Below, one piece after another: positions 1 to 7,889 of a stretch of DNA of 64,000 bases. The stretch lies in the NCBI RefSeq assembly GCF_014649375.1, contig NZ_BMSX01000002.1, positions 124,001 through 188,000 of the forward strand, written 5' to 3'. Both the position numbers and the translations under genes were made by a program. Below the pieces are notes generated by a model. That model searched no databases. It was not told the DNA's origin and was given only the letters and a program-made list of their open reading frames with translations. Source of the DNA: Streptomyces aurantiogriseus. GTDB lineage: Bacteria > Actinomycetota > Actinomycetes > Streptomycetales > Streptomycetaceae. Position 1 is the stretch's first letter; every line of letters begins with the position of its first letter.

Positions 1-847
1 AGTCGGCCCGCTCCTGGTCGTTGGACGGCGGGCTCCAGTAACTGTCCTGCGCGCCCGGAAGGTTGGCGACCTGGAGGCGGATGTCTCGCAAGGCCGGGGA
101 GACGATGTCGTCGCCGGCGCTGGGGTAGTAGTCCTGCTTGGGCCCACTGCCGGGCAGCCGCGTCAACGGGTTCGTGCTCGCCTCGGCTGCCTCTCGCCGC
201 AGCTCCGAGATCGCCGAGACGAAGTCGACGCGTTGGATGAAACCCATGCGGAAGTCCGGCAGCAGGTCGTAGGCCTGCTTGAGCTCGTGCACGCAGATCT
301 CCCGCGCCTCGTGCTCCGTGGTCTTCGCCAGATGGAAGTCCCCACCGGCGGCGTCGTGCAGCCGGTTCGCGTCGTCGCGGATGTCGTCGACGTCCATGGT
401 CAGCTCGGCGAAGAAGTCCATGACGCCGGTGGTGGCTCGCATGTCCTCCCACTGGCGCATCGGCTCCGCCTCCTGGGCCTCACGAGTGATCGCCGTGCCC
501 TTGGTGTGGATCAGTTCTGCCAGCGCCTGCTCGTTGGCCTTGCCGTTGGCGTAGTGGGCCTTGGCGACCTCCAGCGCGAACGCGTAGCTCTGCAGGGCGC
601 CGGCGGCTTTGGCATAGCCCTCCGCGAGCTGCGCGAGCAGTTTGCGCCCCTCGGCGAGCCGGGCCTCATAGTGCTGACTGCCCTCGCTCTTCCACCGCGT
701 GTGCTTCTCGGCTCGCTCGGCGGAGGGGTCGACCGCCACGAGCATGTCGTGCAGACGCTTGAACTCGTCCGCGTTCCGTTCGACGAGGGGCGGGTTGCAG
801 CTCTCCAGGAACTCGACGTCCTTGCGGTGACTGATGCCGCTGCTCAT
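1..847 (-). CDS. WXG/type VII secretion-like protein, C-terminus beyond the window
   Basis: The reverse strand is open from an ATG at 847 to the left edge: 282 codons with no stop, so the gene is cut by the window. The product is mostly helical and charged. Residues 51-56 (RWKSEG, then SQHYEARL) form a W-x-x-x-G turn between two predicted long helices, as in WXG100/ESX-type proteins and in the N-terminal part of Streptomyces polymorphic toxins and T7SS-associated proteins. The start overlaps the stop of the upstream gene as ATGA, so the two are translationally coupled. No toxin domain is visible because the C-terminal region lies outside the window. Assignment to type VII secretion rests on the helix-turn-helix pattern and on the partner gene; no ESX membrane component is present here. 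Confidence 0.7.
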   Translation of the reverse strand, partial: MSSGISHRKDVEFLESCNPPLVERNADEFKRLHDMLVAVDPSAERAEKHTRWKSEGSQHYEARLAEGRKLLAQLAEGYAKAAGALQSYAFALEVAKAHYANGKANEQALAELIHTKGTAITREAQEAEPMRQWEDMRATTGVMDFFAELTMDVDDIRDDANRLHDAAGGDFHLAKTTEHEAREICVHELKQAYDLLPDFRMGFIQRVDFVSAISELRREAAEASTNPLTRLPGSGPKQDYYPSAGDDIVSPALRDIRLQVANLPGAQDSYWSPPSNDQERAD

Positions 848-1293
848 CGTGCCTCCGGGGCGACGTACTGGCCGTACTCGAGCACGTTGTCCAGGAAGCG
901 TTGAGCCGTGTCGTCATCGATCTTCACGAAGGTGCTGCCGGTTGTCCTCAGGCGAGTGGAGAGCGCCGCGAACAGGGCGACCGCGTCCAGGTACTGGTCG
1001 TCGGCGAATCCGGCGAACCGTGCCACCTGCTTGGCCACGTCCTCGGGCGTCCGGGGCTGCCGGGCCATGGTGGTCAGCTCGGCATCGGGCCGCCCCTCGT
1101 GGAGAAAGCCCGCGATCTCGATCAGCAGATTCGAGTTCCCGTTGATCGACTCGGCCTTGGCCACCAGGGAGCCTGCGGCCGGCGCGCCGGCCCCACCGCC
1201 TCCGTCTGCCGGCAGCTGGTCGATCTGCATGCCGGTCTGCTGACGCGCCAGCGCGTCGGCCTTCAACTGGGCCCATTCCTCTTCGAAAGACAA
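844..1293 (-). CDS. small hypothetical partner of the WXG-like protein
   Basis: A 149-residue acidic, Ala/Gly-rich protein. I chose the TTG start at 1293 because a strong ribosome binding site (GGAGGGGGAACAGG) lies directly upstream. The product then begins LSFEEEWAQLKADALARQ, which resembles small Streptomyces proteins that precede WXG-type toxin-like genes. The frame stays open upstream to an ATG at 1338, but no ribosome binding site precedes that codon. Residues 25-45 are a flexible Gly/Ala linker followed by amphipathic helices. The stop overlaps the next gene's ATG by 4 bp. A role as a chaperone or co-secreted partner is inferred only from the pairing; function unknown. Confidence 0.65.
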   Translation of the reverse strand: MSFEEEWAQLKADALARQQTGMQIDQLPADGGGGAGAPAAGSLVAKAESINGNSNLLIEIAGFLHEGRPDAELTTMARQPRTPEDVAKQVARFAGFADDQYLDAVALFAALSTRLRTTGSTFVKIDDDTAQRFLDNVLEYGQYVAPEAR

Positions 1294-1513
1294 CCTGTTC
1301 CCCCTCCAGCTCGTTGTCTCGAACAGCCAATCGATCATGCCACTGGCGAGGTGCGCACCAAAACCTCGCCACTCCGCCTGCGGGCAGGTCGACACACGGT
1401 CTTGGCCGGCCGTGCACAATGTGCGCTCCCATGGGAGGCCAGGAACGACATGGACGGAGGGGTGGGACCGCGATCCCTCCCGCCGGGCAGTGGAGCGCGA
1501 GCCCAGCGGGGCT

Positions 1514-2251
1514 TCAGGAGTCGTTCTCGCCGCTCAGCGTCCGCAGCAGCCGCGGCAGTGCCGTCCCGATCGGCTCCCGTACGATCTCGTCGGCGATCTC
1601 GTCGTACGGGGTCGGTTCGGCGTTGACGATGATCAGGCGGGCGCCGTGGTCGGCGGCGACGCCCGCGAGTCCTGCCGCCGGCTGTACCTGGAGGCTGGTG
1701 CCGACGGCGATGAACACCTGGCAGGCCTTGGTGATGGCGACGGCCTCGCCCAGAACCTGGGGGTCGAGGCGTTCGCCGAACATCACGGTCGCCGACTTCA
1801 GGATGCCGCCGCACTCCAGGCACGGCGGGTCCTCCTCGCCGGCGGCGACGCGGGCGAGCGCGTCCTCCATCGGGCCGCGCGCGTGGCACTTCGTGCACAC
1901 GACGCTGCGGGCGGTGCCGTGCAGTTCGAGGACCTTGCGGGCGGGCATTCCGGCGAGCTGGTGGAGCCCGTCGACGTTCTGTGTGATCACCCGCACCGGC
2001 ACGCCGGCCCGCTCCAGTTCGGCGACCGCGCGGTGTGCCGCGTTCGGTTCGGCCCGGAGGGTGCGGTTCTTGCGGCGCATCTGCCAGGACCGCCGCCGGA
2101 TCTCCGGGTCGCCCATGTAGTACTCGTAGGTGACGAGCTTCTCCGCCTCCGGATTCCGCCGCCACAGTCCGTTCGGCCCGCGGTAGTCGGGGATGCCGGA
2201 GTCGGTGGAGATTCCGGCGCCGCTGAGGATGGCGACGAGGGGCTTGGTCAT
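1514..2251 (-). CDS. cobB: Sir2-family NAD-dependent protein deacetylase (sirtuin)
   Basis: A 245-residue sirtuin that would remove acetyl or related acyl groups from lysines, using NAD and releasing nicotinamide and O-acetyl-ADP-ribose. All family landmarks are present: GAGIS at 11-15, TQNVD at 90-94, the catalytic His at 111 (ELHGT), a zinc-binding pair of CxxC motifs (Cys119/122 and Cys144/147) and FGE at 158-160. Length is typical of bacterial class III/U enzymes. It is a single gene, divergent from a small antitoxin-like gene with a 77-bp gap. In actinomycetes sirtuins often reactivate acetyl-CoA synthetase, which would fit the acyl-CoA genes nearby; that link is inference. Confidence 0.95.
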   Translation of the reverse strand: MTKPLVAILSGAGISTDSGIPDYRGPNGLWRRNPEAEKLVTYEYYMGDPEIRRRSWQMRRKNRTLRAEPNAAHRAVAELERAGVPVRVITQNVDGLHQLAGMPARKVLELHGTARSVVCTKCHARGPMEDALARVAAGEEDPPCLECGGILKSATVMFGERLDPQVLGEAVAITKACQVFIAVGTSLQVQPAAGLAGVAADHGARLIIVNAEPTPYDEIADEIVREPIGTALPRLLRTLSGENDS

Positions 2252-2328
2252 GTGACCGAGGGTAGGCCGCGGGATCCGGGAGCTGCGAACGGATATCGGA
2301 CGGCCGCGGCCGGTGCTACCGTCCGGAC

Positions 2329-2529
2329 ATGGCCAAGGTCACTGTCTCCCTCGACGCCGACCTCGTCGTCGAGATCATGGTGCTCACCGGTGTGGGCAGC
2401 CCTCAGGACGCCGTCGAACTCGTCGTCCGCGACTACATCGAGCGCGGCCACCGCACCGAGGCCCGGACGGCCACGCGCGACGAGGCGCTGCGGGCGGTGG
2501 ACGCCAAACCGCGCGATGTGGAGGCCTGA
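2329..2529 (+). CDS. VapB-like type II antitoxin (orphan)
   Basis: A 66-residue protein starting MAKVTVSLDADLV, the beta-strand opening of a ribbon-helix-helix DNA-binding domain, followed by a helix-turn-helix pair (AVELVVRDYIERGHR) and a charged C-terminal tail, as in the VapB/DUF2191 antitoxin family. Such proteins normally repress their own operon and neutralise a PIN-domain VapC RNase encoded just downstream. No PIN toxin follows: the next gene is a NUDIX hydrolase on the other strand only 15 bp away. It is therefore an orphan antitoxin or a free-standing regulator. Confidence 0.75.
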   Translation: MAKVTVSLDADLVVEIMVLTGVGSPQDAVELVVRDYIERGHRTEARTATRDEALRAVDAKPRDVEA

Positions 2530-2544
2530 GGGCCTGTCCGGCGG

Positions 2545-3036
2545 TCAGGCCACCCGGCGCCCGTTCTCCAGCTCGGCCGTCCCCGAGCCGTCCGTCAGGG
2601 CGTCGAGGGCGGCCAGCACCCGGTGGCCGAGCGAGCCCAGCAGGTGGTCGGGGAGCTCCTCGCGCGGGACCAGCCGCCAGGACAGCAGCTCCTCCTCCTG
2701 CAGCCGGATCGCCTTGAAGTCCTCGTCGGTGAGGACTCCGCCGTCGTACACGTACGCCACCAGCGGCGGCCGGTGTGTGCCGTGCACCCAGTCCACCGCG
2801 AGCAGCCGGCCCAGCTCGCGGTCGAGGCCGATCTCCTCGAGCGTCTCCCGGCGGGCACCCTGGCGCGGGGTCTCGCCGTCGTCGGACTCGATCGTGCCGC
2901 CCGGAAGCGCCCAGCCGTCACGGTAGTTGGGCTCCACGAGCAGTACCCGCCCCTCGGCGTCCCGGAAGAGGGCGGCGGCGCCGGCCAGAACACGGGGCAG
3001 AGAGGCGATGTACGCGGCGAAGTCAGCAGTGGTCAT
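2545..3036 (-). CDS. NUDIX hydrolase
   Basis: A 163-residue NUDIX hydrolase predicted to cleave a nucleoside diphosphate linked to another moiety; the substrate cannot be told from sequence. The Nudix box spans about 46-71, with GGTIE at 46-50, then GE at 54-55 and RETLEEIG at 63-70. The metal-binding glutamates are all there, but the loop between GG and the first conserved GE is two residues longer than the usual pattern. The ATG at 3036 was chosen because the Nudix fold starts close behind it; upstream sequence in the same frame looks non-coding. It faces the VapB-like gene tail to tail. Confidence 0.88.
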   Translation of the reverse strand: MTTADFAAYIASLPRVLAGAAALFRDAEGRVLLVEPNYRDGWALPGGTIESDDGETPRQGARRETLEEIGLDRELGRLLAVDWVHGTHRPPLVAYVYDGGVLTDEDFKAIRLQEEELLSWRLVPREELPDHLLGSLGHRVLAALDALTDGSGTAELENGRRVA

Positions 3037-3134
3037 GCTCGAAGGGTAACCAGCTCGACGGCTGCCCCGGCCTCGTTGCCCGGCGCGGCAGACAGCGAGT
3101 GGGGCGGTCAGGCGCGGTCGGCGGGGTCGCGAGG

Positions 3135-3785
3135 TCAGTGCGCCGACAGGTCCTCCAGTTCGGCGGCGAAGAGGAGTGGGGGGTCGAAACCCATCCCGGT
3201 GAAGTGGCCCGCGAGTTCCAGGGACAGGACGCCGTGCAGCCGGGTCCAGAAGGCCAGGGCGCGGTGGAGAGCCGCGGGCGGGGCGGGGTGGCCGTCCGCC
3301 CACTGCCGGTGGCCTTCGAGATGGGTCGCGAACGGCGTCGCGAAGTCGCCCGGGGGCAGCGCGGCGCAGGCGTCGAGCAGGGTCGCCATGATCTCGGACG
3401 CGATCGCGGTGACGTCGTCGGGCGCGTGGTAGCCCGGGACGGGTGTGCCGTAGACGAGGAAGTACCGCTGGGGGTCGTCCAGCGCCCAGCCGCGCAGGGC
3501 GTGCGCCAGCGCGGCGACGTCGGCACCGGAGGCGGAGGCCGCGCGGAAGGTGTCGGCGAGGCTGCGGTAAGCGTCCCTGATCAGCTCGGTGATCAGCTCG
3601 TCGCGGCCGGCGAAGTACCGGTAGAGGGCGGGTCCGCTCATGCCCATCTGCTTGGCGATCGCGTTGAGGGAGAGCGCGGACGCCCCCGCCGTGGCGATCT
3701 GCTCCCACGCGCGTTCCTTGATCTCCGCGCGCACCTGACTGCGGTAGCGCTCGCGCGGGGTCTTCGTGCCCGTCTTCTCCGCCAC
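3135..3785 (-). CDS. TetR/AcrR family transcriptional regulator
   Basis: A 216-residue one-component repressor. The N-terminal HTH (about 22-66) contains ALSLNAIAKQMGMSGPALYRYFAGRDEL, the typical TetR recognition helix. The C-terminal half is a helical ligand-binding domain of the WHG type, with RLHGVLSLE near the end. It is divergent from the reductase gene at 3950, and the 164-bp space between them holds a matching inverted repeat, so it very likely controls itself and that neighbour. The ligand is unknown; a quinone- or aldehyde-like molecule would suit the neighbour but that is a guess. Confidence 0.92.
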   Translation of the reverse strand: MAEKTGTKTPRERYRSQVRAEIKERAWEQIATAGASALSLNAIAKQMGMSGPALYRYFAGRDELITELIRDAYRSLADTFRAASASGADVAALAHALRGWALDDPQRYFLVYGTPVPGYHAPDDVTAIASEIMATLLDACAALPPGDFATPFATHLEGHRQWADGHPAPPAALHRALAFWTRLHGVLSLELAGHFTGMGFDPPLLFAAELEDLSAH

Positions 3786-3837
3786 TGCTCTGCCACCTCC
3801 CGCGACCGGCCTTGCGTCGCTACGGCCTGAAGATTGA

Positions 3838-3897
3838 GTTAGAGGTTATCACGCAAGCTATTGACCCTTCCCCTTCTGATGAGTTACAACTTCTAAC
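3838..3897. promoter_or_regulatory. divergent promoter region with spaced inverted repeat (candidate TetR operator)
   Basis: The intergenic sequence is clearly richer in A/T than the flanking genes. GTTAGAGGTT at 3838-3847 is mirrored by AACTTCTAAC at 3888-3897 (9 of 10 positions), with 40 bp between. A TTGACC box at 3861-3866 lies between the arms and could be a -35 element for the rightward gene, although no convincing -10 follows. Two half-sites flanking a promoter between a TetR gene and its divergent neighbour is the expected operator arrangement. Confidence 0.5.
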
Positions 3898-3949
3898 GAA
3901 CGCAAGGGCAAGTAACTCGCCAATCGCCCCCTGTGCAGTGGAGGTCGTC

Positions 3950-4981
3950 ATGAACACCGAAGAGCTCGTCGAGATCGTCCTGCCCGGCAAGGTGGAGCCG
4001 GAGGAGCTTCAGATCCGGCACGGGGCCGTTCCCGCGCCGGGGCCGGGACAGGCCGTGATCCGGATGGAGGCGACCGGGGTCTCCTTCGCCGAACAGCAGA
4101 TGCGCCGCGGCCGGTACTACGACCAGCCGCCGTTCCCCTTCGTGCCCGGCTACGACCTGGTCGGCACGGTGCTGGCGACCGGCGAGGGCGTCGAGCCGGG
4201 CCTGGCCGGCACCCGGGTGGCCGCGCTGGTCAAGGTCGGCGGCTGGGCCAGCCATGTGCTCGTCGACGCGGCCGACGTGGTGCCGGTGCCCGACGGCATC
4301 GGCGCGGCGGAGGCCGAGACCCTGGTGGTCAACGGCGTCACCGCCTGGCAGATGCTGCACCGCACGGCACGCGTCCGCGCCGGACAGACCGTCGTGGTGC
4401 ACGGCGCCAACGGCGGCGTCGGCTCGGTCCTGGTCCAGCTGGCGCGGGCCGCCGGCGTGAAGGTGATCGGCACGGCGTCCGTGCGCCACCACGACGCCCT
4501 GCGGGAACAGGGCGTCCTCCCCGTCGACTACCGCACCGAGGACGTCGCCGCGCGCATCCGCGCACTCGCCCCCGGCGGGGTGGACGCCGTCTTCGACCAC
4601 GTCGGCGGCCGGGGCATCGTCGACTCCTGGCGCCTCCTCGCACCCGGCGGCACGCTCGTCTCGTACGGCAGCGCCTCCACCCGGGACGACGAGGGCTCCA
4701 AGCAGTGGCCCGTGCTCAAACTGCTCGGCCGGGTGTGGCTGTGGAACGCGCTGCCCAACCGCCGCCGGGCCTCCTTCTACAACGTCTGGGCCGGGCGGGC
4801 CCTGGCCAGGAACCGGTTCCGGGCCCGGCTGCGCGCCGACCTCACCGAGGTCTTCGCAGCCCTCCAGCGCGGTGACGTCAGTGCCCGGATCGCCGCCCAG
4901 CTGCCGCTGACCCGCGTCGCCGACGCCCTGCGGCTGGCCGAGTCCGGCACGGTGGCCGGAAAGGTCGTACTGAACCCGTAG
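3950..4981 (+). CDS. MDR/zeta-crystallin-like NADPH:quinone oxidoreductase
   Basis: A 343-residue medium-chain dehydrogenase/reductase. The GroES-like N-terminal domain (to about 115) contains GVSFAEQQMRRGRYY and PGYDLVGTV. The Rossmann domain has HGANGGVGSVLVQLA at about 150-164, the AxGGVG signature of the quinone oxidoreductase branch. The catalytic and structural zinc cysteines of alcohol dehydrogenases are absent. The ATG at 3950 has GGAGG eight bases upstream; the longer open frame to 3812 would run through the operator region. It is divergent from a TetR gene that probably represses it and is followed 80 bp later by a secreted SRPBCC gene that may share the transcript. Confidence 0.88.
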   Translation: MNTEELVEIVLPGKVEPEELQIRHGAVPAPGPGQAVIRMEATGVSFAEQQMRRGRYYDQPPFPFVPGYDLVGTVLATGEGVEPGLAGTRVAALVKVGGWASHVLVDAADVVPVPDGIGAAEAETLVVNGVTAWQMLHRTARVRAGQTVVVHGANGGVGSVLVQLARAAGVKVIGTASVRHHDALREQGVLPVDYRTEDVAARIRALAPGGVDAVFDHVGGRGIVDSWRLLAPGGTLVSYGSASTRDDEGSKQWPVLKLLGRVWLWNALPNRRRASFYNVWAGRALARNRFRARLRADLTEVFAALQRGDVSARIAAQLPLTRVADALRLAESGTVAGKVVLNP

Positions 4982-5061
4982 CGCATCCGATCACCCACCC
5001 ACACTCACCCAGCACCATTCGTCACTCATCGCTCATCGCTCACCACCACGAGGAGATCACC

Positions 5062-5688
5062 ATGCTCAGGATGCGCTCCGCCGCGCTCACGCTCCCGCTC
5101 GCCGTCGCCGGCGTCCTCGGGAGCACCGTCCCCGCCGCGCAAGCCGCACCCGCCCCGGCTTGGGCCGCCCACCACAGCGGTCCGTCCGCCTGCCGCGGGG
5201 AAGGCGTCGACACCACCGCCCGTATCCGCTACCAGGCCGACGTCGTGATCGACGCGCCGCTCAGCACCGTCTGGAAGCTGCAGACCGACGTCGAACGCTG
5301 GCCGGCCTGGCAGCCGCCCGTCACCACCGCCGAACGCCTCGACGCCGGCCGCCTGCGGAAGGGCTCGCAGTTCCGGTGGACCACCCCCGCGCCCGCCACG
5401 CCGACGACCCCCGCCACCACCCTGGAGATCACCTCCACCGTCCGGGAACTGAAGAGCCGGCAGTGCGTCCTGTGGAGCGGACCCGCGGTCGGCGACGGGT
5501 TGCGCATCGACGAGGGCGTTCACCTGTGGACCTTCACCAAGGTCAAGGGCGGCGTCCGCGTCCACACCGAGGAGACCTGGACCGGCGCCCAGGTCGAAGC
5601 CGACGTCCCCACAGCGACCGCCGCCCTGGGTGCGAGCCTCGAAGCGTGGCTGCGCGACCTGAAGGCCGCCGCCGAAGCCCGCTCCTGA
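5062..5688 (+). CDS. exported SRPBCC-family protein
   Basis: A 208-residue protein with a clear signal peptide: MLRMR, a hydrophobic core to about residue 22, and an AQA-AP cleavage site near 28. The mature part is an SRPBCC (START/Bet v1-like) helix-grip fold: VVIDAPLSTVWKLQTDVERWPAWQP is the hallmark N-terminal strand-helix, with ETWTGAQVEAD further on. Such domains bind hydrophobic small molecules; a secreted one is uncommon. AGGAGATCACC precedes the ATG. It probably forms a TetR-controlled unit with the reductase upstream. It converges with the phosphatase gene that ends at 5730. Confidence 0.82.
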   Translation: MLRMRSAALTLPLAVAGVLGSTVPAAQAAPAPAWAAHHSGPSACRGEGVDTTARIRYQADVVIDAPLSTVWKLQTDVERWPAWQPPVTTAERLDAGRLRKGSQFRWTTPAPATPTTPATTLEITSTVRELKSRQCVLWSGPAVGDGLRIDEGVHLWTFTKVKGGVRVHTEETWTGAQVEADVPTATAALGASLEAWLRDLKAAAEARS

Positions 5689-5729
5689 GGCGGACCGGAA
5701 TGAAGGCCGCCCGTACCGGCGCTGCGTGC

Positions 5730-7775
5730 TCAGGCGCGGGCACGGACCAGGAGGAGGGCGACGTCGTCGTCGGGTTCCGGGCGCAGGGCGTTGAGGAGGG
5801 CGTCGCTGGTCTTCTCCAGGCAGGGGTCCGGGGTCTGGAGAAGGCGGGTCAGGGTGGCGAGGCCGGTGTCGATCGGTTCGCTGCGGTTCTCGACCAGTCC
5901 GTCGGTGTAGAGGGCGAGCAGCGAGCCGGGGGCGAACTCCAGTTCCACGGTGGCGAAGTCCACGCCCCCCACCCCGAGGGGTACGCCCCCGGGGACGTCC
6001 ACGAGTCGCGCGGAGCCGTCGGCCGTGGCCAGGACGGGCGGCAGGTGACCGGCGCTGGACAGGGCACAGGTGCCGCGCCCCAGGTCGCACACGGCGTAGA
6101 CGCAGGTGGCGATCGCGTCGCCGAGGGAGCCGGCGATGTCGTCGAGGTGCCGCAGCAGCTCGGCGGGCGGCAGATCGAGGCGGGCCAGCGCTCGCGCGGC
6201 GGTGCTCAACTGTCCCATGATCGCCGCGGCCTGGACGCCCTTGCCCATCACGTCCCCCACCACGAAGCCGGTGCGTGCCGGCCCCAGCGCCAGCACGTCG
6301 TACCAGTCGCCGCCGACCTCGCTCAGCGCCGGGCGGTAGCGGGCGGCGATGTCGAGGCCCTCCCGCTGGACCGGCGCCGACGGGAGCAGACTGCGCTGCA
6401 GCGTCAGGGCGGTGGTGCGCTCGCGTCCGTACAGACGGGCGTTGTCGATGCAGATCGCGGCGCGGGCGGCGAGTTCCGAGGCGAGGACCCGGTCCTGTTC
6501 GTCGAAGGGGCGCTCGTTGACGGTGCGGTACAGGCTGAGGGTGCCGAGCACCTTTCCCCGCGCCATCAGCGGCAGCGCCAGATAGGAGTGCACGCCGGCC
6601 TCGTGCAGCGTCTGGGCGGCGCGTGCGTCCCGGGCGATGCGCCGCATGATCTGCCCGTCCACCCGCTCGACGAGGACCGGCCGGGCGTTGCGGACGCACT
6701 GGGTGATGATCCGCGAGGAGCCGTAGGTGGCCAGTTCCCCGACCGGGTCCGCGGCGTGGATGGCGTCGGTGGGGTAGCCGGCCGCGACGGCCAGCGCCCG
6801 GAACTCGGCGGGCGCGTCACCCGTGACGGGCGTGATCGTGCCGTGGGCCACCACGGACTCCAGGACGTCGACGGCCGCCAGGTCGGCCACGCGCGGCACG
6901 GTCACGTCGGTCAGCTCCCGCGCGGTCTGCTGGAGGTCCAGCGTGGTGCCGATCCGCACCCCGGCGTCCGCGATCACGGCCAGACGTCGCCGTGCCTGCG
7001 CGACCTCGGCCGCGGCCTGCTGGCGTTCGGTGACGTCCAGGACGGCCATCGCGAGGCCGAGCACCCGGCCGTTCGTGTCCTCGATGCGGTGGTACGACTC
7101 CGAGTACGCGCGGTCCTCGGCGTCCGCCGCCGTACGGCCGATGGTCTGCTGGTCGAGCAGGGGCTTGCCGGTCTCCAGGACATGGCGCATACGGTCCTCG
7201 ATGGCCTGCACGTCCAGATCCGGCAGCATTTCCCCCACCCGGTGGCCGATCACGGCCGACTCGGGAACTCCGTTCATGCGTTCGAGCGCGGGATTGACCC
7301 CCACCCAGCGCAGGTCGTTGTCGAAGACGGCGATGCCCACCGGGGTCTGGTTGACGAGGCTGTGGGAGAGGGCCAGATCCCGCTCCACGCCCCGCACGGT
7401 CGTCGCGTCCGTCGCGAGCCCGAGCAGATGGGGCTGCCCCTCGCTGTCCAGCAGCCGCATCGTGCGGAACTCGACGGCGCGTTCCGTGCCGTCCCGGTGC
7501 CGCAGCGGGAAGACACCCGCCCACCGGGCGCCCGACCGGACCTGGCCGAAGAGCTCCCTGCCCCGTGGCCGGTTCTCGGGCGAGACCAGCAGCAGGTCGG
7601 CGCGCTGGCCGAGCGCCTCGTGGGCGGAGTAGCCGAGCAACTGCTCGATCTCGGGGCTCCACAGCGCGATGTGCCCGACGCCGTCCAGGACCACGGCCGC
7701 GACCTTGAGGAGGTCCAGCAGCCCACCCGGCGCCGCCGTCACCTCGTCGCCGCCCGTGGTCACATCGCCGTGCAT
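5730..7775 (-). CDS. PAS-PAS-GAF-PP2C (SpoIIE-type) serine phosphatase
   Basis: A 681-residue sensor phosphatase expected to dephosphorylate an anti-anti-sigma factor in a partner-switching pathway. Two PAS domains (about 18-130 and 138-255) are followed by a GAF domain (about 270-440) and a PP2C/SpoIIE domain (about 455-680). The phosphatase metal motifs are intact: GGDWYDV, GDVMGKG, SSAGHLPPVL, LYTDGLVE and a final DDDVALLLV. It lacks the HATPase anti-sigma kinase domain that many Streptomyces relatives, including the one at 29471, carry at the C-terminus. GGAGGGAG precedes the ATG. The sensed signal is unknown. No sigma/anti-sigma genes are adjacent. Confidence 0.93.
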   Translation of the reverse strand: MHGDVTTGGDEVTAAPGGLLDLLKVAAVVLDGVGHIALWSPEIEQLLGYSAHEALGQRADLLLVSPENRPRGRELFGQVRSGARWAGVFPLRHRDGTERAVEFRTMRLLDSEGQPHLLGLATDATTVRGVERDLALSHSLVNQTPVGIAVFDNDLRWVGVNPALERMNGVPESAVIGHRVGEMLPDLDVQAIEDRMRHVLETGKPLLDQQTIGRTAADAEDRAYSESYHRIEDTNGRVLGLAMAVLDVTERQQAAAEVAQARRRLAVIADAGVRIGTTLDLQQTARELTDVTVPRVADLAAVDVLESVVAHGTITPVTGDAPAEFRALAVAAGYPTDAIHAADPVGELATYGSSRIITQCVRNARPVLVERVDGQIMRRIARDARAAQTLHEAGVHSYLALPLMARGKVLGTLSLYRTVNERPFDEQDRVLASELAARAAICIDNARLYGRERTTALTLQRSLLPSAPVQREGLDIAARYRPALSEVGGDWYDVLALGPARTGFVVGDVMGKGVQAAAIMGQLSTAARALARLDLPPAELLRHLDDIAGSLGDAIATCVYAVCDLGRGTCALSSAGHLPPVLATADGSARLVDVPGGVPLGVGGVDFATVELEFAPGSLLALYTDGLVENRSEPIDTGLATLTRLLQTPDPCLEKTSDALLNALRPEPDDDVALLLVRARA

Positions 7776-7889
7776 ACGAGCCGCTCCCTCCGGCGCGGCA
7801 CAGTACCGCCAAGATCCGTATCGTCAGCGATCCGATTAGGTCACAGTACGGCCGGATGAGCAACAGTGTCGTACGGAGACGTCGCTGCG

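Noticed and set aside
5160..7859. 899-residue + strand open frame opposite the SpoIIE-type gene
   Set aside because: The reverse strand encodes a full PAS-PAS-GAF-PP2C protein with all metal motifs; the + frame has no domain.
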